64,000 bases of DNA from assembly GCA_963707015.1 (NCBI GenBank), contig CAVPOO010000016.1:88185-152184 (forward strand). Reading direction: 5' to 3'. Positions 17,468 to 26,279 of the stretch are shown here, in pieces. Numbering within the stretch: position 1 is the first letter of the stretch; each line of letters starts with the position of its first letter. The notes beneath the pieces were generated by a model. The model searched no databases, was not told the origin of the DNA, and saw nothing but the letters and a program-made list of their open reading frames with translations. The stretch comes from CAVPOO01 sp963707015 (GTDB lineage Bacteria > Pseudomonadota > Gammaproteobacteria > Thiohalobacterales > Thiohalobacteraceae). A program made the position numbers and the translations under genes.

Positions 17468-18190
17468 ATGGCAGCGAGGAAACATCTGATAACCGCAGTG
17501 AGTATCGGCCTGGCATCAGCGATCGGTGTGTCGGCAGCATGGGCCGCCGACACCAGTTCAGCCAGGGGCGCGGCGGCTGCAGCGGTGGGCGAGGTTGAAG
17601 GCTATGCCAAGAGCCCGGACGGGCCCGCCGTGAAGACCCCCTACGACGGCTGCGTTCGCACCCCGTACCAGGACAGCAGCGAATACCTCAGCGAATGCGG
17701 CTACGAAGAGACTGTCGAAAAGAGTGTCGAGGTGGACGAGGGCGCCGGGGTCTCCGACGTGACGATCAAGGAGGCGGCAGAAATCACCCGCGGTGGCCAG
17801 GTACTGGCGGCAGAAGAAATCGTTCTGGAAAAGGTGACCATCAACAATGTGCAGTTCCCCTTCAACAGCGCCGAGCTGACCCCTGCCTACAAGGCCGAGC
17901 TCGATAATGTCGCCGAGGTGCTCGCGCCGCATCGGCCGCTGCTGCGTCAGAACGTTGAGGAGATCGTCATAAGCGGTTATACGGATTCCACCGGCCCGGC
18001 CGAGTACAACCAGAATCTGTCGGAGCGCCGAGCCCAGTCGGTTGCCGATTACCTCATGGGGACGCACGATGTGCGGCCCGACTCGATCATTGTCAAGGGC
18101 CTGGGTGAAGAGGATCCCATTGCGGACAACGCCACCAAGGCAGGACAGGCCCTCAACCGTCGCGTTGAGATCAAGGTCATCAAGAACTAG
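17468..18190 (+). CDS. OmpA-family cell-envelope protein
   Basis: A protein of 240 residues with a cleavable signal peptide (ending SAAWAADTS). An N-terminal region of about 100 residues is unlike any barrel and contains several Tyr/Cys-rich stretches (TPYDGCVRTPYQDSSEYLSECGY). The C-terminal OmpA-like peptidoglycan-binding domain (about residues 120-240) carries INNVQFPFNSAELTPAYKAELD, the motif SGYTDSTGPAEYNQNLSERRAQ and the final DPIADNATKAGQALNRRVEIKV. ATG 17468 is preceded by AGGAAGGA, a strong ribosome-binding site. It probably tethers the outer membrane to peptidoglycan. It interrupts the usual rarA-crcB-serS order and is followed by a hairpin terminator. Confidence 0.88.
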   Translation: MAARKHLITAVSIGLASAIGVSAAWAADTSSARGAAAAAVGEVEGYAKSPDGPAVKTPYDGCVRTPYQDSSEYLSECGYEETVEKSVEVDEGAGVSDVTIKEAAEITRGGQVLAAEEIVLEKVTINNVQFPFNSAELTPAYKAELDNVAEVLAPHRPLLRQNVEEIVISGYTDSTGPAEYNQNLSERRAQSVADYLMGTHDVRPDSIIVKGLGEEDPIADNATKAGQALNRRVEIKVIKN

Positions 18191-18215
18191 TTCACGGGTT
18201 TCTCTCGTGTTCGCG

Positions 18216-18245
18216 CGCCCGGCCTTGCACCCGTGAGGCCGGGCG
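18216..18245 (+). terminator. Hairpin terminator after the OmpA-family gene
   Basis: A nine-base perfect stem, CGCCCGGCC (18216-18224) and GGCCGGGCG (18237-18245), encloses a twelve-base loop, 25 bases after the stop codon. The following bases TTACTGTCT are only weakly T-rich, so termination may be partial. Confidence 0.65.
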
Positions 18246-18329
18246 TTACTGTCTGCAAAGGGGCGGCGCGGCTGTGCGGTCGCTCGTTCCAGCCGATTGC
18301 GACTCCGGTAAACGTGCGGTAGATTGCTG

Positions 18330-18704
18330 ATGCAAGAGCTTGTCGCGATCGCCGCCGGAGGGGCGCTGGGCGCACTGCTCCGCTACTGGGTCTCACACGG
18401 CGTCTATTTGCTCATCGGTCGCGGCTTTCCCTATGGCACCCTGGCCGTCAATGTCATCGGCAGTCTGGCAATGGGCCTACTCTATGTCCTGTTGATCGAG
18501 CGCCTGGCAACGGGACCGGCCGCACGCGCCTTTGTGTTGATCGGACTGCTTGGCGCATTCACAACGTTTTCCACCTTTTCGATCGAGACGCTGAACCTCA
18601 TCGAGTCCGGTGAGACGGTCAAGGCAGTGCTCAATGCACTGCTCAGCGTAATCCTTTGCGTAGGAGCGGCCGCCTTCGGCCTGCTCCTGGGGAGACAACT
18701 ATGA
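18330..18704 (+). CDS. crcB: Fluoride channel CrcB/Fluc
   Basis: CrcB forms dual-topology dimers in the inner membrane that let fluoride leave the cell. The 124-residue protein has four hydrophobic segments. Family motifs are GGALGALLRYW at the N-terminus, GTLAVNVIGSLAMG with the central Asn, and GLLGAFTTFSTFSIE. I chose ATG 18330 (MQELVAIAAGG) over the near in-frame TTG 18324. The stop overlaps the start of a DUF190 gene by four bases (ATGA). No fluoride riboswitch is recognisable upstream. Confidence 0.92.
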   Translation: MQELVAIAAGGALGALLRYWVSHGVYLLIGRGFPYGTLAVNVIGSLAMGLLYVLLIERLATGPAARAFVLIGLLGAFTTFSTFSIETLNLIESGETVKAVLNALLSVILCVGAAAFGLLLGRQL

Positions 18705-19006
18705 ATACCATCGAAGTGACCTTCGTTCGCATCTATCTGACGGAAGAGAAAGGCAAGAAGCACGCCTTGATCGAACGGCTGCACGATGAGGAAAAAGTCC
18801 GTGGCGTGACCGTATTTCGCGGCATCAGCGGCTTCGGCAAATCGGGCCATGTACACTCGTCATCCTTGCTGGACATGTCACTGGATCTGCCCGTAATCAT
18901 CGAATTCTTCGATGAGCCCGCGAAGGCCGCACTGATCCTCGAACACCTGAGTACGGTGATCGAACCCGGCCATATGGTCAGCTGGTCGGCGCGACTGCAC
19001 GTCTAA
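18701..19006 (+). CDS. DUF190-family protein, CrcB partner
   Basis: A soluble protein of 101 residues of the DUF190 family, which resembles PII/CutA-like ferredoxin folds. The family motif VTVFRGISGFGKSGHVH is present near residues 36-52. A short strand LPVIIEFFDEP follows. DUF190 genes commonly stand beside or are fused to crcB, and here the start codon overlaps the crcB stop. A regulatory role in fluoride export is inferred from this linkage only. ATG 18701 is the overlapping start; an in-frame ATG-like extension upstream lies inside crcB and is rejected. Confidence 0.85.
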   Translation: MNTIEVTFVRIYLTEEKGKKHALIERLHDEEKVRGVTVFRGISGFGKSGHVHSSSLLDMSLDLPVIIEFFDEPAKAALILEHLSTVIEPGHMVSWSARLHV

Positions 19007-19069
19007 ACGCCAGGCATCCAGCGAACAGGATGCGTTATACTGCGGCCGGATTTCATACGCTGATCAGCC

Positions 19070-20353
19070 ATGCTCGACCCGAAACGCCTGAGAACCGACC
19101 TGGATGACACTGCCGCGCAGCTCGCACGGCGCGGCTTTCAGCTCGATACCGAGCGTCTGCAGGCGCTGGAGGAAAGCCGCAAGAGGATTCAGGTCCGCAC
19201 CCAGGAACTGCAGGCCGAACGCAACCGCCGCTCGAAGGCAATCGGCACGGCCAAGGCGGCAGGGGAGGACATCCAGCCCTTGCTGAACGAAGTGGCAGGG
19301 CTGGGATCGCAGCTCGACGAGGCCAGGCAGGATCTGGAGGCACTGCAGGACCAACTCAACGCCATTCTCATGGGGATACCAAATATCCTTCACGAGAGCG
19401 TGCCCGACGGCACCGATGAGAACAGCAACCAGGAGCTGCGTCGCTGGGGTGAGCCGTCAAGCCTCGATTTTGCCGCGCGTGACCACGTCGATCTGGGAGA
19501 CGCGCTCGGTCTGCTCGACTTCGAGACGGCGGCGAAACTCTCCGGCGCACGTTTTGCCGTCATGCGCGGCGCCATCGCCCGGCTGCATCGCGCCTTGATC
19601 CAGTTCATGCTGGACGTACACACCCGTGAACACGGCTATCAGGAAACCTACGTGCCTTACCTGGTCAACGCGGACAGCCTCCGCGGAACCGGGCAGCTCC
19701 CCAAATTCGAGGCCGATCTCTTCGCGACCCGGGGTGAACCGGCTTATTACCTGATACCGACGGCCGAGGTCCCGATCACGAATATCGTGCGTGGGGAAAT
19801 CGTCGAGGCCGAGCAGATGCCCCTGCGGTTTGTCGCGCACACGCCCTGTTTCCGCTCGGAAGCAGGCTCCCACGGCAAGGATACGCGCGGCATGATCCGG
19901 CAACACCAGTTCGAGAAGGTGGAACTGGTACAGATCGTACGGCCGGCGGACTCCTATACCGCGCTGGAGGAACTCACCGCTCATGCCGAGGCCATCCTGC
20001 AGAAACTGGAACTGCCCTATCGAGTGGTTGCCTTGTGCTCAGGAGACACGGGTTTTTCCGCGGCCAAGACCTATGACCTGGAAGTCTGGCTGCCGGGTCA
20101 GGGCAAGTACCGGGAGATCTCGTCGTGCAGCAACTTCGAGGATTTCCAGGCCCGGCGCATGCAGGCGCGCTGGCGCAATCCGGAAACCGGCAAACCGGAG
20201 CTGGTCCATACGCTCAATGGTTCGGGGCTGGCTGCCGGGCGCACCCTGGTTGCGGTAATGGAAAACTATCAGCAGGCCGACGGCTCCATAGCGATTCCCC
20301 GCGCGCTGCAGGCGTACATGCACGGCGAGGTGACCATCGGGCCGGAGGGCTGA
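19070..20353 (+). CDS. serS: Seryl-tRNA synthetase
   Basis: SerS charges tRNA(Ser) and tRNA(Sec) with serine. The 427-residue protein has the long N-terminal coiled-coil arm that grips the tRNA variable arm (about residues 25-110) and a class II catalytic domain. Motif 2 is seen in CFRSEAGSHGKDTRGMIRQH and motif 3 in NGSGLAAGRTLVAVMENYQ. The serine-site sequence TAEVPITN is present. A TATACT box lies about 30 bases before the ATG. The gene is followed by two fused copies of repeat family 2, which may serve as a transcription stop. Confidence 0.96.
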   Translation: MLDPKRLRTDLDDTAAQLARRGFQLDTERLQALEESRKRIQVRTQELQAERNRRSKAIGTAKAAGEDIQPLLNEVAGLGSQLDEARQDLEALQDQLNAILMGIPNILHESVPDGTDENSNQELRRWGEPSSLDFAARDHVDLGDALGLLDFETAAKLSGARFAVMRGAIARLHRALIQFMLDVHTREHGYQETYVPYLVNADSLRGTGQLPKFEADLFATRGEPAYYLIPTAEVPITNIVRGEIVEAEQMPLRFVAHTPCFRSEAGSHGKDTRGMIRQHQFEKVELVQIVRPADSYTALEELTAHAEAILQKLELPYRVVALCSGDTGFSAAKTYDLEVWLPGQGKYREISSCSNFEDFQARRMQARWRNPETGKPELVHTLNGSGLAAGRTLVAVMENYQQADGSIAIPRALQAYMHGEVTIGPEG

Positions 20354-20391
20354 AGGTCGCCCTCGGGAAAATGCCGGAGCGGGCAGGGGGG

Positions 20392-20519
20392 CTAGCCCGC
20401 ATTCCTCACCGGGATAGGCACTGCCTGATTACACACGGTCTTTTTCCTGATGTGCACTCTGTTCCTTACCTCAGTGCATTCTGTGACTCTATCGCCGCCC
20501 GGTGAGAAATGTGGGCTAG
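20392..20519. repeat. Dispersed repeat, family 2, copy a
   Basis: A 128-bp element bordered on both sides by CTAG. It begins CTAGCCCGCATTCCTCACCG and ends GGTGAGAAATGTGGGCTAG, its near-inverse. The interior (ACTGCCTGATTACACACGG and TCTGTTCCTTACCTCAGTGC) is the reverse complement of the interior of copies c (26276-26402) and d (53290-53537). It lies 39 bases after serS. Confidence 0.85.
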
Positions 20520-20682
20520 CCCGCATTTCTCACCGGGGGGCACGATGATCGCGCAGAGATTTGGATTCACAAACCATTTTCCGATGGAGCGGAATACGGG
20601 CTGTATTTCCGACTGAGGAAAATGGTTTGTGGATTCAAAGATCAAGCGAGGGCGTGTCATCCTGGTGAGAAATGCGGGCTAG
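20516..20682. repeat. Dispersed repeat, family 2, copy b with a different interior
   Basis: This copy shares its left CTAG with copy a and ends in GAAATGCGGGCTAG at 20682. Its interior differs from the other copies and holds another inverted pair, GGATTCACAAACCATTTTCC (from 20561) and GGAAAATGGTTTGTGGATTC (ending near 20638), a 20-base perfect palindrome arm. The right-hand CTA supplies the TAG stop codon of the araC-type gene on the minus strand. Confidence 0.8.
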
Positions 20683-21692
20683 CCAGCCTCCCGGAACTCG
20701 ACCGGCGACCTGCCGGTCCAGCGCCTGAAGGCGCGGGTAAAGTTGCCGGGTTCGGAGAACCCGAGCAGGTAGGTAATCTCACCAATCGAGCGGTAGGACT
20801 CGCGTATGTACTGCATCGCCAGCTCGCGGCGGGTATCTTCCAGCAGGCTCCTGAAGCTGGTGGCTTCGTCTTTGAGCTTTCGCTGCAGACTCCGGGGGCT
20901 GACATGCAGGGCATCGGCAATGGCGTCCTGGTGGGGCGCGCCGTCCGGGAGTTGCTCGATAATCCGGGCGCGCACCTGCATGGTGACATTCGCCCGGTCA
21001 AACCGCGCGAGATATTCCACAACCGTCTGGTCATTGACGCGGGCGAGCTCCGGATGTGCACTCGCCAGCGGGCTGTCGATGAGCTGTCTGTCAAAGCACA
21101 GCCGGTTATCCGGTGCGCCGTACTCGATGGGGGCGGCAAAGAACTCATCGAAACGAGCGGCACAGGCCGGCATGGGACGTTGCAGGGCAACCCGTACCGG
21201 GTTGATGGCAGCGCCGGCGGTGATCCGGCACATCTGCAGGAATGCCGCCATGCCCAGATCGGTCGCCGCAGGCACGTAGTCCGGCCAGACATCCGGCCCC
21301 CGCACCACCAGCTCAACCCGGTTATCGACATCCTCCAGCCGGATGTCGATGACTGCGTTGATCAAGCGGGAATAACGCGCCAGGCGGGCGAGGGCATCGC
21401 GCAGCGTGTCGCTCGCCAGCCAGGCAAACCCGAGTCCCTGCAGGGCCACAGGCTGAAACTGCCGGGCCGCCGTCAGCCCGAAGCAGGGATCGCCTGTGGC
21501 CTCGATCGCAAGCCGCCACAGATGCTGCATGCGCAGCGTGGGAAACCGCACATTGGGGTCACTGATCTGGTGCATATCGATTCCGGCCTCGGCAAAGAGC
21601 GGGGCCGGATCACAGTCGTAGCTGCGCAAGGCCTGTGCGATCAGCACAGCCACACTGCCAAGCGTTGAGACTTCTGAGAGGGAGGCAGGCAT
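20679..21692 (-). CDS. AraC-family transcriptional regulator (OruR/ArgR-like)
   Basis: A DNA-binding regulator of 337 residues. The N-terminal part (about 1-210) matches the arabinose-binding-like domain of the subgroup that includes OruR, with LGFAWLASDTLRDALARLARY. The C-terminal AraC helix-turn-helix (about 235-335) carries LHVSPRSLQRKLKDEATSFR and the second helix-turn-helix motif SIGEITYLLGFSEPGNFTRA. It ends three residues after the conserved SPVEFRE, and its stop codon lies in the terminal CTAG of repeat family 2 copy b. It is transcribed away from the FG-GAP protein gene, which is a possible target. Ligand unknown. Confidence 0.88.
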   Translation of the reverse strand: MPASLSEVSTLGSVAVLIAQALRSYDCDPAPLFAEAGIDMHQISDPNVRFPTLRMQHLWRLAIEATGDPCFGLTAARQFQPVALQGLGFAWLASDTLRDALARLARYSRLINAVIDIRLEDVDNRVELVVRGPDVWPDYVPAATDLGMAAFLQMCRITAGAAINPVRVALQRPMPACAARFDEFFAAPIEYGAPDNRLCFDRQLIDSPLASAHPELARVNDQTVVEYLARFDRANVTMQVRARIIEQLPDGAPHQDAIADALHVSPRSLQRKLKDEATSFRSLLEDTRRELAMQYIRESYRSIGEITYLLGFSEPGNFTRAFRRWTGRSPVEFREAG

Positions 21693-22007
21693 GGCGGGTT
21701 ACCGGCAGGCAAAGACCAGGAACTGGTAAGGAGTTCTGAGCGAATCGTCGCGCACACCGCTGACGCCGGCGACGGATTGGTTTTGTTGCCTCGAGTAATG
21801 AGGGGCTGATTCGGTCAAGGGTGGCGCCAGAGTATAAACCAGGCTATAAGAATACAGATGGGGAGTCAGCGAGTCGACGGGACCTGAACTGCATGGGACT
21901 GTGTCCATTTCCTGAAGGTCAGACCATAGGACACGTGGAGATCTTCAGCCCGCCACACAAATAAGACAACTAATACAAACAAGACAACTAAAGTTGGGGG
22001 ATTAGCC
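21693..22007. promoter_or_regulatory. Intergenic region with an 18-bp direct repeat before the FG-GAP gene
   Basis: This 315-bp stretch between two divergent genes has no reading frame worth reporting. It holds two adjacent 18-base units, ACAAATAAGACAACTAAT (21957-21974) and ACAAACAAGACAACTAAA (21975-21992), which differ at two positions. They end 15 bases before the ATG of the FG-GAP protein, so they fall in its 5' leader or at its operator. A GGGGG Shine-Dalgarno-like run follows at 21996-22000. AT-rich TATAAA/TATAAG matches near 21833 and 21844 could be promoters. Confidence 0.5.
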
Positions 22008-25000
22008 ATGACGCCCGTGAAGGTTTTCGCTGGGTTCTTTCTGGTCATACATTTTCTGTTTATAACTGGGGTCATCGCGGTAACCTGCGACAACGAGCAA
22101 CGAATCGACGGCACCATCGATTCGGTCAGTCTCGACCCCCTCGATTCGCGGAGCGGCGAGGTCATCGTCGACGGCCTTGGCCTGACCGTCGATCCGGATA
22201 CGATTCTGAATAACGCCAACGGCGACCCCATTGCGCTGAGTGCATTTCAGACGGATGAGCTCGTGCGCGCGCGGTTCTGCCCCGACACGCCCCCTCAGCC
22301 AACGGCGGTGCGGATAGACCAGCTTACCGGCGCGCCGGCCACTCCCCCCGATCTTCTGCGCCTCGACGTCCCGCCAGGGACGGAGTCTCAGCCGGTGTTG
22401 CGCGTATTCGGTGACGATTCCGCTGACAGTCTGGGTGCCGGGATAACCGACGCGCTCGCCTTTGGCGACGTCAACGGCGATGGATTCGACGACATGATCC
22501 TTGGCGTGCCTTCTGCAAATTCGCCCGCCGGATTCACGAGCGGGGAGGTCGTCGTGCTGTTCGGACGCTCAGACCTGCCGGCCTCGTCGGTGGATCTGAA
22601 CACGGATGGCGCGATTTCCGCTGCCGGCGAGACCCGCATCCTGGCGACAACCGAGGGAGCGATGCTGGGACATGCGGTTGCCAGTGGTGATGTCGACGGC
22701 GACGGCCTCGACGACCTGATCATCGGCGCACCGGACGGCAATACGCAGGGTCCCGGCACCGGTGAGGTGGTCATCGTCTACGGCGCAAAGACCCTGCCGG
22801 GGACCGTTGTCGATCTGGCCCAGGCCGCGGACAAGACCACGATCCTGGGTGACAATGCGCAGGAGCGCACCGGCTGGTCGGTGGCCAGTGGCGATATCAA
22901 TGCCGATGGTAATGACGACCTGATCATCGGTGCGCCGGGGGCCTCGCCCGGCGCAAGCCATCAGGGGGGTACGGTGTTTGTCATCTATGGTCATGCCGGG
23001 CTGCGCGGCGCCACGATCGATCTGAACACCGACGGCGCCATCGGGGCGGCGCTGGAAACGCGCATCTTCGGCGACCGCAGCGGGGACGAGACCGGCTCCT
23101 CGGTGGCCAGCGGGGATATCAACGGCGACGGCTTTGATGATGTGATCATTGGTGCCGATCGGGCCAACGCGCTGTTCACAACGGATCGCGGCGCCACCTA
23201 CGTGATCTACGGTCGCGACAGCCTGGCGGGTACGATCGTCGATCTGAGCAGCACGACCGACGCCGTTGGCCCCGCCGGCGAGACACGTATCTTTGGACGC
23301 GTCGCAAACAGCTGGTTGGGCGCGAGCGTGGCCAGCGGGGACATCAACAATGACGGCTTCGACGATGTCGTAATGAGCGCCACGGGCATCAAAGGAGTGG
23401 GCGACAATTTCCAGGTCGGCGAGGTGTACGCGTTATATGGCAGTGCCACCCTGCCTGGCACGGTGGTTGATCTGAACCGTCCACCCGCCACTTTCGGAGA
23501 CACACGGATCACCGGGACAGAGGAATTTGTGGCGTTCGGTTTCTCGGTGGCAAGCGCCGATGTCACGGGTGACGGGTTCGATGATCTGATCCTGAGCGCA
23601 CCGGAATCCGTGCCGCCCGGCGCCGTGGATAACGCCGCTGTCAACGATGGTCTGGTATTTCTCTTTCACGGGTCTCAGACGCTTGCCGGACAACAGCTGA
23701 CTGATCCCAGGGAGGTGGCCGATCTCATCGTTGTGCGCGACAGCCCCGGCGATCTGTGGGGCTATTCGGCCGAAGCGGGGGGCGACCTGGACCGCAACGG
23801 TGTGCCCGAATATGCGGCGTCCGCAAATCTTGGGGACAATCCGTCGATTGGCGGAGACAACAACGCCGGCTACAGCGCGGCGATATTCGGATTGACGGCG
23901 GCGCTCAGCAGCACACGCACCGAGCACAGTACTGAGGGCGATGCCCCAGCGACGGATTTCGGGCCAGTGATACGGGCCAAAATCGACTACGCATCGGGGT
24001 CGGCCGCGTCCACGGACGCGGTGACCTTGACCCGCGGCACAGTGGCCAATCCGCCTCAGGCCGCCGTGTCGGTATTACCCCTGCAATGGCAACTTGCCAG
24101 CGATCGGAACGGCTTCACGGCCGACATAACCTTCGGGTACACCGATGCCGAACTAGGCACGGCCGACGAGGGACGGCTGGTGGTGTTCGCCTCTGCAACA
24201 GGCGCTGCGGATACCTGGGTCGTGGCGGGGAGCGCCCAGGAACAGGATCTCCTGCGCAATGAAATCACGGTGATGGGCATCGATAGCTTTTCGCTGTTTG
24301 TCATCGCGGAGGCAGCCCGCAACGTGGCATCGATCCTGCCTGGCAGCCGCGCGGTAGCGCTCGGAGGAACGGCAACGGCCTTTGCGACAATGATTAACAC
24401 CGGCAGCGTACCGCTGTCCGGTTGCAGCATCGCGCCTGCGACGCCGGTTGCTGCAAGTTTCCTCTACCAGACCACCGATCCGGCAACCAATACGCTGACA
24501 GGAACACCCGACACAGCAGTGGACCTGGGTGCGGGCGCATCACGGAGCTTTTTGATCGCCTTTACGCCGGCGCAGGCAATCCCTGCCACGGAGATCAGCT
24601 TTGATTTCTCATGCAACGGCGCGGGCCGCGCCAGCGTGATTCCGGGCGTGAACACGTTCATCCTGTCCGCTACCGCAGTACCCGGGCCTGATGTGATCGC
24701 CCTGGCAGCCAGCAGTCCCCCAGGACAGGTGGTACTGGCGAGTGCCGGGGCATTTGCCGTTGCCACGGCTAACGTGGGTACGGCCGGTACCCTGGAGGTT
24801 TCCGCGGATACGGGTAGCGCGGCGCTACCCGTGACACTGTCGATCTGCCAGACTGACCCAGGCACCGGTAGCTGTATCAACCCGGCCGTGCCGACGACGG
24901 GTCCCTTGAACCTCAGCATAGGCGCCGGAGAGACCCCCACCTTTGCCGTATTCATCAGCGCGGATGTTCCGATTGCCTTCGATCCGGCCGTGAACAGGGT

Positions 25001-25070
25001 GTTCTTCCGCATCCGGAATCAGAGCGGTGAGACTGTTGCGTTAACGAGCGTGGCGGTCAGCAAACCCTAG
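22008..25070 (+). CDS. FG-GAP repeat (integrin-alpha-like) secreted surface protein
   Basis: A secreted protein of 1020 residues with a hydrophobic signal segment (residues 5-25). Residues 30-110 look like a small beta-domain of the DUF5666 type (IDGTIDSVSLD...VIVDGLGLTVDPDT). Seven FG-GAP blades follow, with calcium-loop motifs near residues 154 (DVNGDGFDD), 229 (DVDGDGLDD), 296 (DINADGNDD), 371 (DINGDGFDD), 445 (DINNDGFDD), 519 (DVTGDGFDD) and 594 (DLDRNGVPE, degenerate), spaced about 74 residues and consistent with a seven-bladed propeller. Residues 770-1020 form a C-terminal module also found in the secreted proteins at 62106-64000. No membrane anchor is seen. Adhesion or matrix function is inference. 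Confidence 0.85.
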   Translation: MTPVKVFAGFFLVIHFLFITGVIAVTCDNEQRIDGTIDSVSLDPLDSRSGEVIVDGLGLTVDPDTILNNANGDPIALSAFQTDELVRARFCPDTPPQPTAVRIDQLTGAPATPPDLLRLDVPPGTESQPVLRVFGDDSADSLGAGITDALAFGDVNGDGFDDMILGVPSANSPAGFTSGEVVVLFGRSDLPASSVDLNTDGAISAAGETRILATTEGAMLGHAVASGDVDGDGLDDLIIGAPDGNTQGPGTGEVVIVYGAKTLPGTVVDLAQAADKTTILGDNAQERTGWSVASGDINADGNDDLIIGAPGASPGASHQGGTVFVIYGHAGLRGATIDLNTDGAIGAALETRIFGDRSGDETGSSVASGDINGDGFDDVIIGADRANALFTTDRGATYVIYGRDSLAGTIVDLSSTTDAVGPAGETRIFGRVANSWLGASVASGDINNDGFDDVVMSATGIKGVGDNFQVGEVYALYGSATLPGTVVDLNRPPATFGDTRITGTEEFVAFGFSVASADVTGDGFDDLILSAPESVPPGAVDNAAVNDGLVFLFHGSQTLAGQQLTDPREVADLIVVRDSPGDLWGYSAEAGGDLDRNGVPEYAASANLGDNPSIGGDNNAGYSAAIFGLTAALSSTRTEHSTEGDAPATDFGPVIRAKIDYASGSAASTDAVTLTRGTVANPPQAAVSVLPLQWQLASDRNGFTADITFGYTDAELGTADEGRLVVFASATGAADTWVVAGSAQEQDLLRNEITVMGIDSFSLFVIAEAARNVASILPGSRAVALGGTATAFATMINTGSVPLSGCSIAPATPVAASFLYQTTDPATNTLTGTPDTAVDLGAGASRSFLIAFTPAQAIPATEISFDFSCNGAGRASVIPGVNTFILSATAVPGPDVIALAASSPPGQVVLASAGAFAVATANVGTAGTLEVSADTGSAALPVTLSICQTDPGTGSCINPAVPTTGPLNLSIGAGETPTFAVFISADVPIAFDPAVNRVFFRIRNQSGETVALTSVAVSKP

Positions 25071-25140
25071 ACATTGCGCGATATCTGCACTGCCACACAG
25101 GGTGATCGGAGCACGTAGTGAAAAAACACGGTAGTTGTGG

Positions 25141-26067
25141 ATGACGGGAAGGGTTCCGGAGGTCAGCGTACTGCTGTCGGCCTTCAATGGAAGCGCGCAT
25201 CTTTCTGATCAGCTTGACAGCCTCGTCTGTCAGACGTATCGGCATTTGACCATTCATGTCCGGGACGATGGCTCGTCTGACGGCACCGGATCGATCCTCA
25301 AGCGCTATGCCGCAAAATACCCGAACATCCATCTGCATTCCGGTGAGCGACTCGGCATTGCGGCGAGCTTCTTCTGTCTGCTTCAAGGTGGCGGGGAGGA
25401 CAGTGAGTATTTCGCTTTCTGTGATCAGGATGATGTCTGGTACGCGGACAAAATTGAGCGCGCAGTTTCAAAACTCTCAGCAGTGCAGCCGGGTGTCCCG
25501 TCGCTTTACACGTCCCGGCTGGAGTATGTCAATGAGGAGTTGGCCCATCTCAGATACTCGCGACTTCCGCGCCGGGAGTTGCTGTTTCAGAATGCTCTGG
25601 TCGAGAACTGCGCTACGGGATGCACCGTCGTACTGAATCGGGCCGCAAGAGACATGATTGTCAGCCGGTTGCCAGGCAACCGCGTGATGCACGACTGGTG
25701 GTGTTACCTGGTCGTCGCCGCATTCGGTGTGGTGATTTACGATGAGTCACCCACGCTAAAGTACCGGCTGCACGGCGGCAATGAGACCGGCGCGGCGGTG
25801 TCGTTCAGCGACAACATCGCGCGGCGCGCGCGGCGATTCTGGGCCAACCGGCGTGATGCCTTCAGGATTCATGCCCAGGCGCAGGAGTTTGCGTCGATTT
25901 ACGCCGATAGACTTTCGCATGGCAGGCGCCAGCTGCTGGCCCGTTTTCTCGCATCAAAGCGCTCCCTGACCGCACGGATCCGCTATGCGCTTAACCCCGG
26001 CGTGTATCGCCAGTCGCGTCTGGATGACGTTATGTTGCGGGCATTAATCGTATTGGGCTGGTATTAG
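25141..26067 (+). CDS. Glycosyltransferase family 2
   Basis: A GT-A fold glycosyltransferase of 308 residues. The nucleotide-sugar site is seen in VSVLLSAFNGSAHLSDQLDSL and HVRDDGSSDGT, with the acidic motif FCDQDDVWYADK, typical of rhamnosyl-type family 2 enzymes. The second part contains ATGCTVVLNRAA and HDWWCYLVVAAFG, also family-typical. It acts at the inner face of the inner membrane on an unknown acceptor. It lies 70 bases after the FG-GAP gene and could be cotranscribed with it, away from the main polysaccharide locus near 50-61 kb. A modification of the FG-GAP protein is possible but unsupported. ATG 25141 lacks a strong ribosome-binding site. Confidence 0.88.
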   Translation: MTGRVPEVSVLLSAFNGSAHLSDQLDSLVCQTYRHLTIHVRDDGSSDGTGSILKRYAAKYPNIHLHSGERLGIAASFFCLLQGGGEDSEYFAFCDQDDVWYADKIERAVSKLSAVQPGVPSLYTSRLEYVNEELAHLRYSRLPRRELLFQNALVENCATGCTVVLNRAARDMIVSRLPGNRVMHDWWCYLVVAAFGVVIYDESPTLKYRLHGGNETGAAVSFSDNIARRARRFWANRRDAFRIHAQAQEFASIYADRLSHGRRQLLARFLASKRSLTARIRYALNPGVYRQSRLDDVMLRALIVLGWY

Positions 26068-26110
26068 CGCCAGCCAGATCGACAGGCGCCGCTACCACGC
26101 GACCTGATGT

Positions 26111-26279
26111 CTAGGCGCCTGTCGGACTTAGGCTGATGCTACTGCGGCGGTGGGAGAGCGGCCCAAAGCCTCCCGCTTTCTCGTTGCGTAGGGCCCACTA
26201 TGCGCCTCGAAATCGTGATGCTTTGTGCTCGCTCTCCCACCTGCCTCGTCACGAACCCCTAAGTCCGACAGGCTCCTAG
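26111..26279. mobile_element. MITE-like element with 22-bp inverted ends and CTAG borders
   Basis: A 169-bp non-coding element whose ends (26111-26132 and 26258-26279) are inverted copies matching at 21 of 22 positions; the conserved part reads GCCTGTCGGACTTAGG in the right arm. A second inverted pair, GGTGGGAGAGC and GCTCTCCCACC, lies further in. Both ends carry CTAG. No transposase is encoded. The right CTAG is shared with the family-2 repeat copy c, so one element probably inserted at the border of the other. Confidence 0.75.

Noticed and set aside
18246..18329. Fluoride riboswitch before crcB
   Set aside because: The short leader lacks the conserved pseudoknot sequence of the crcB motif; only GC-rich, non-matching sequence is present.
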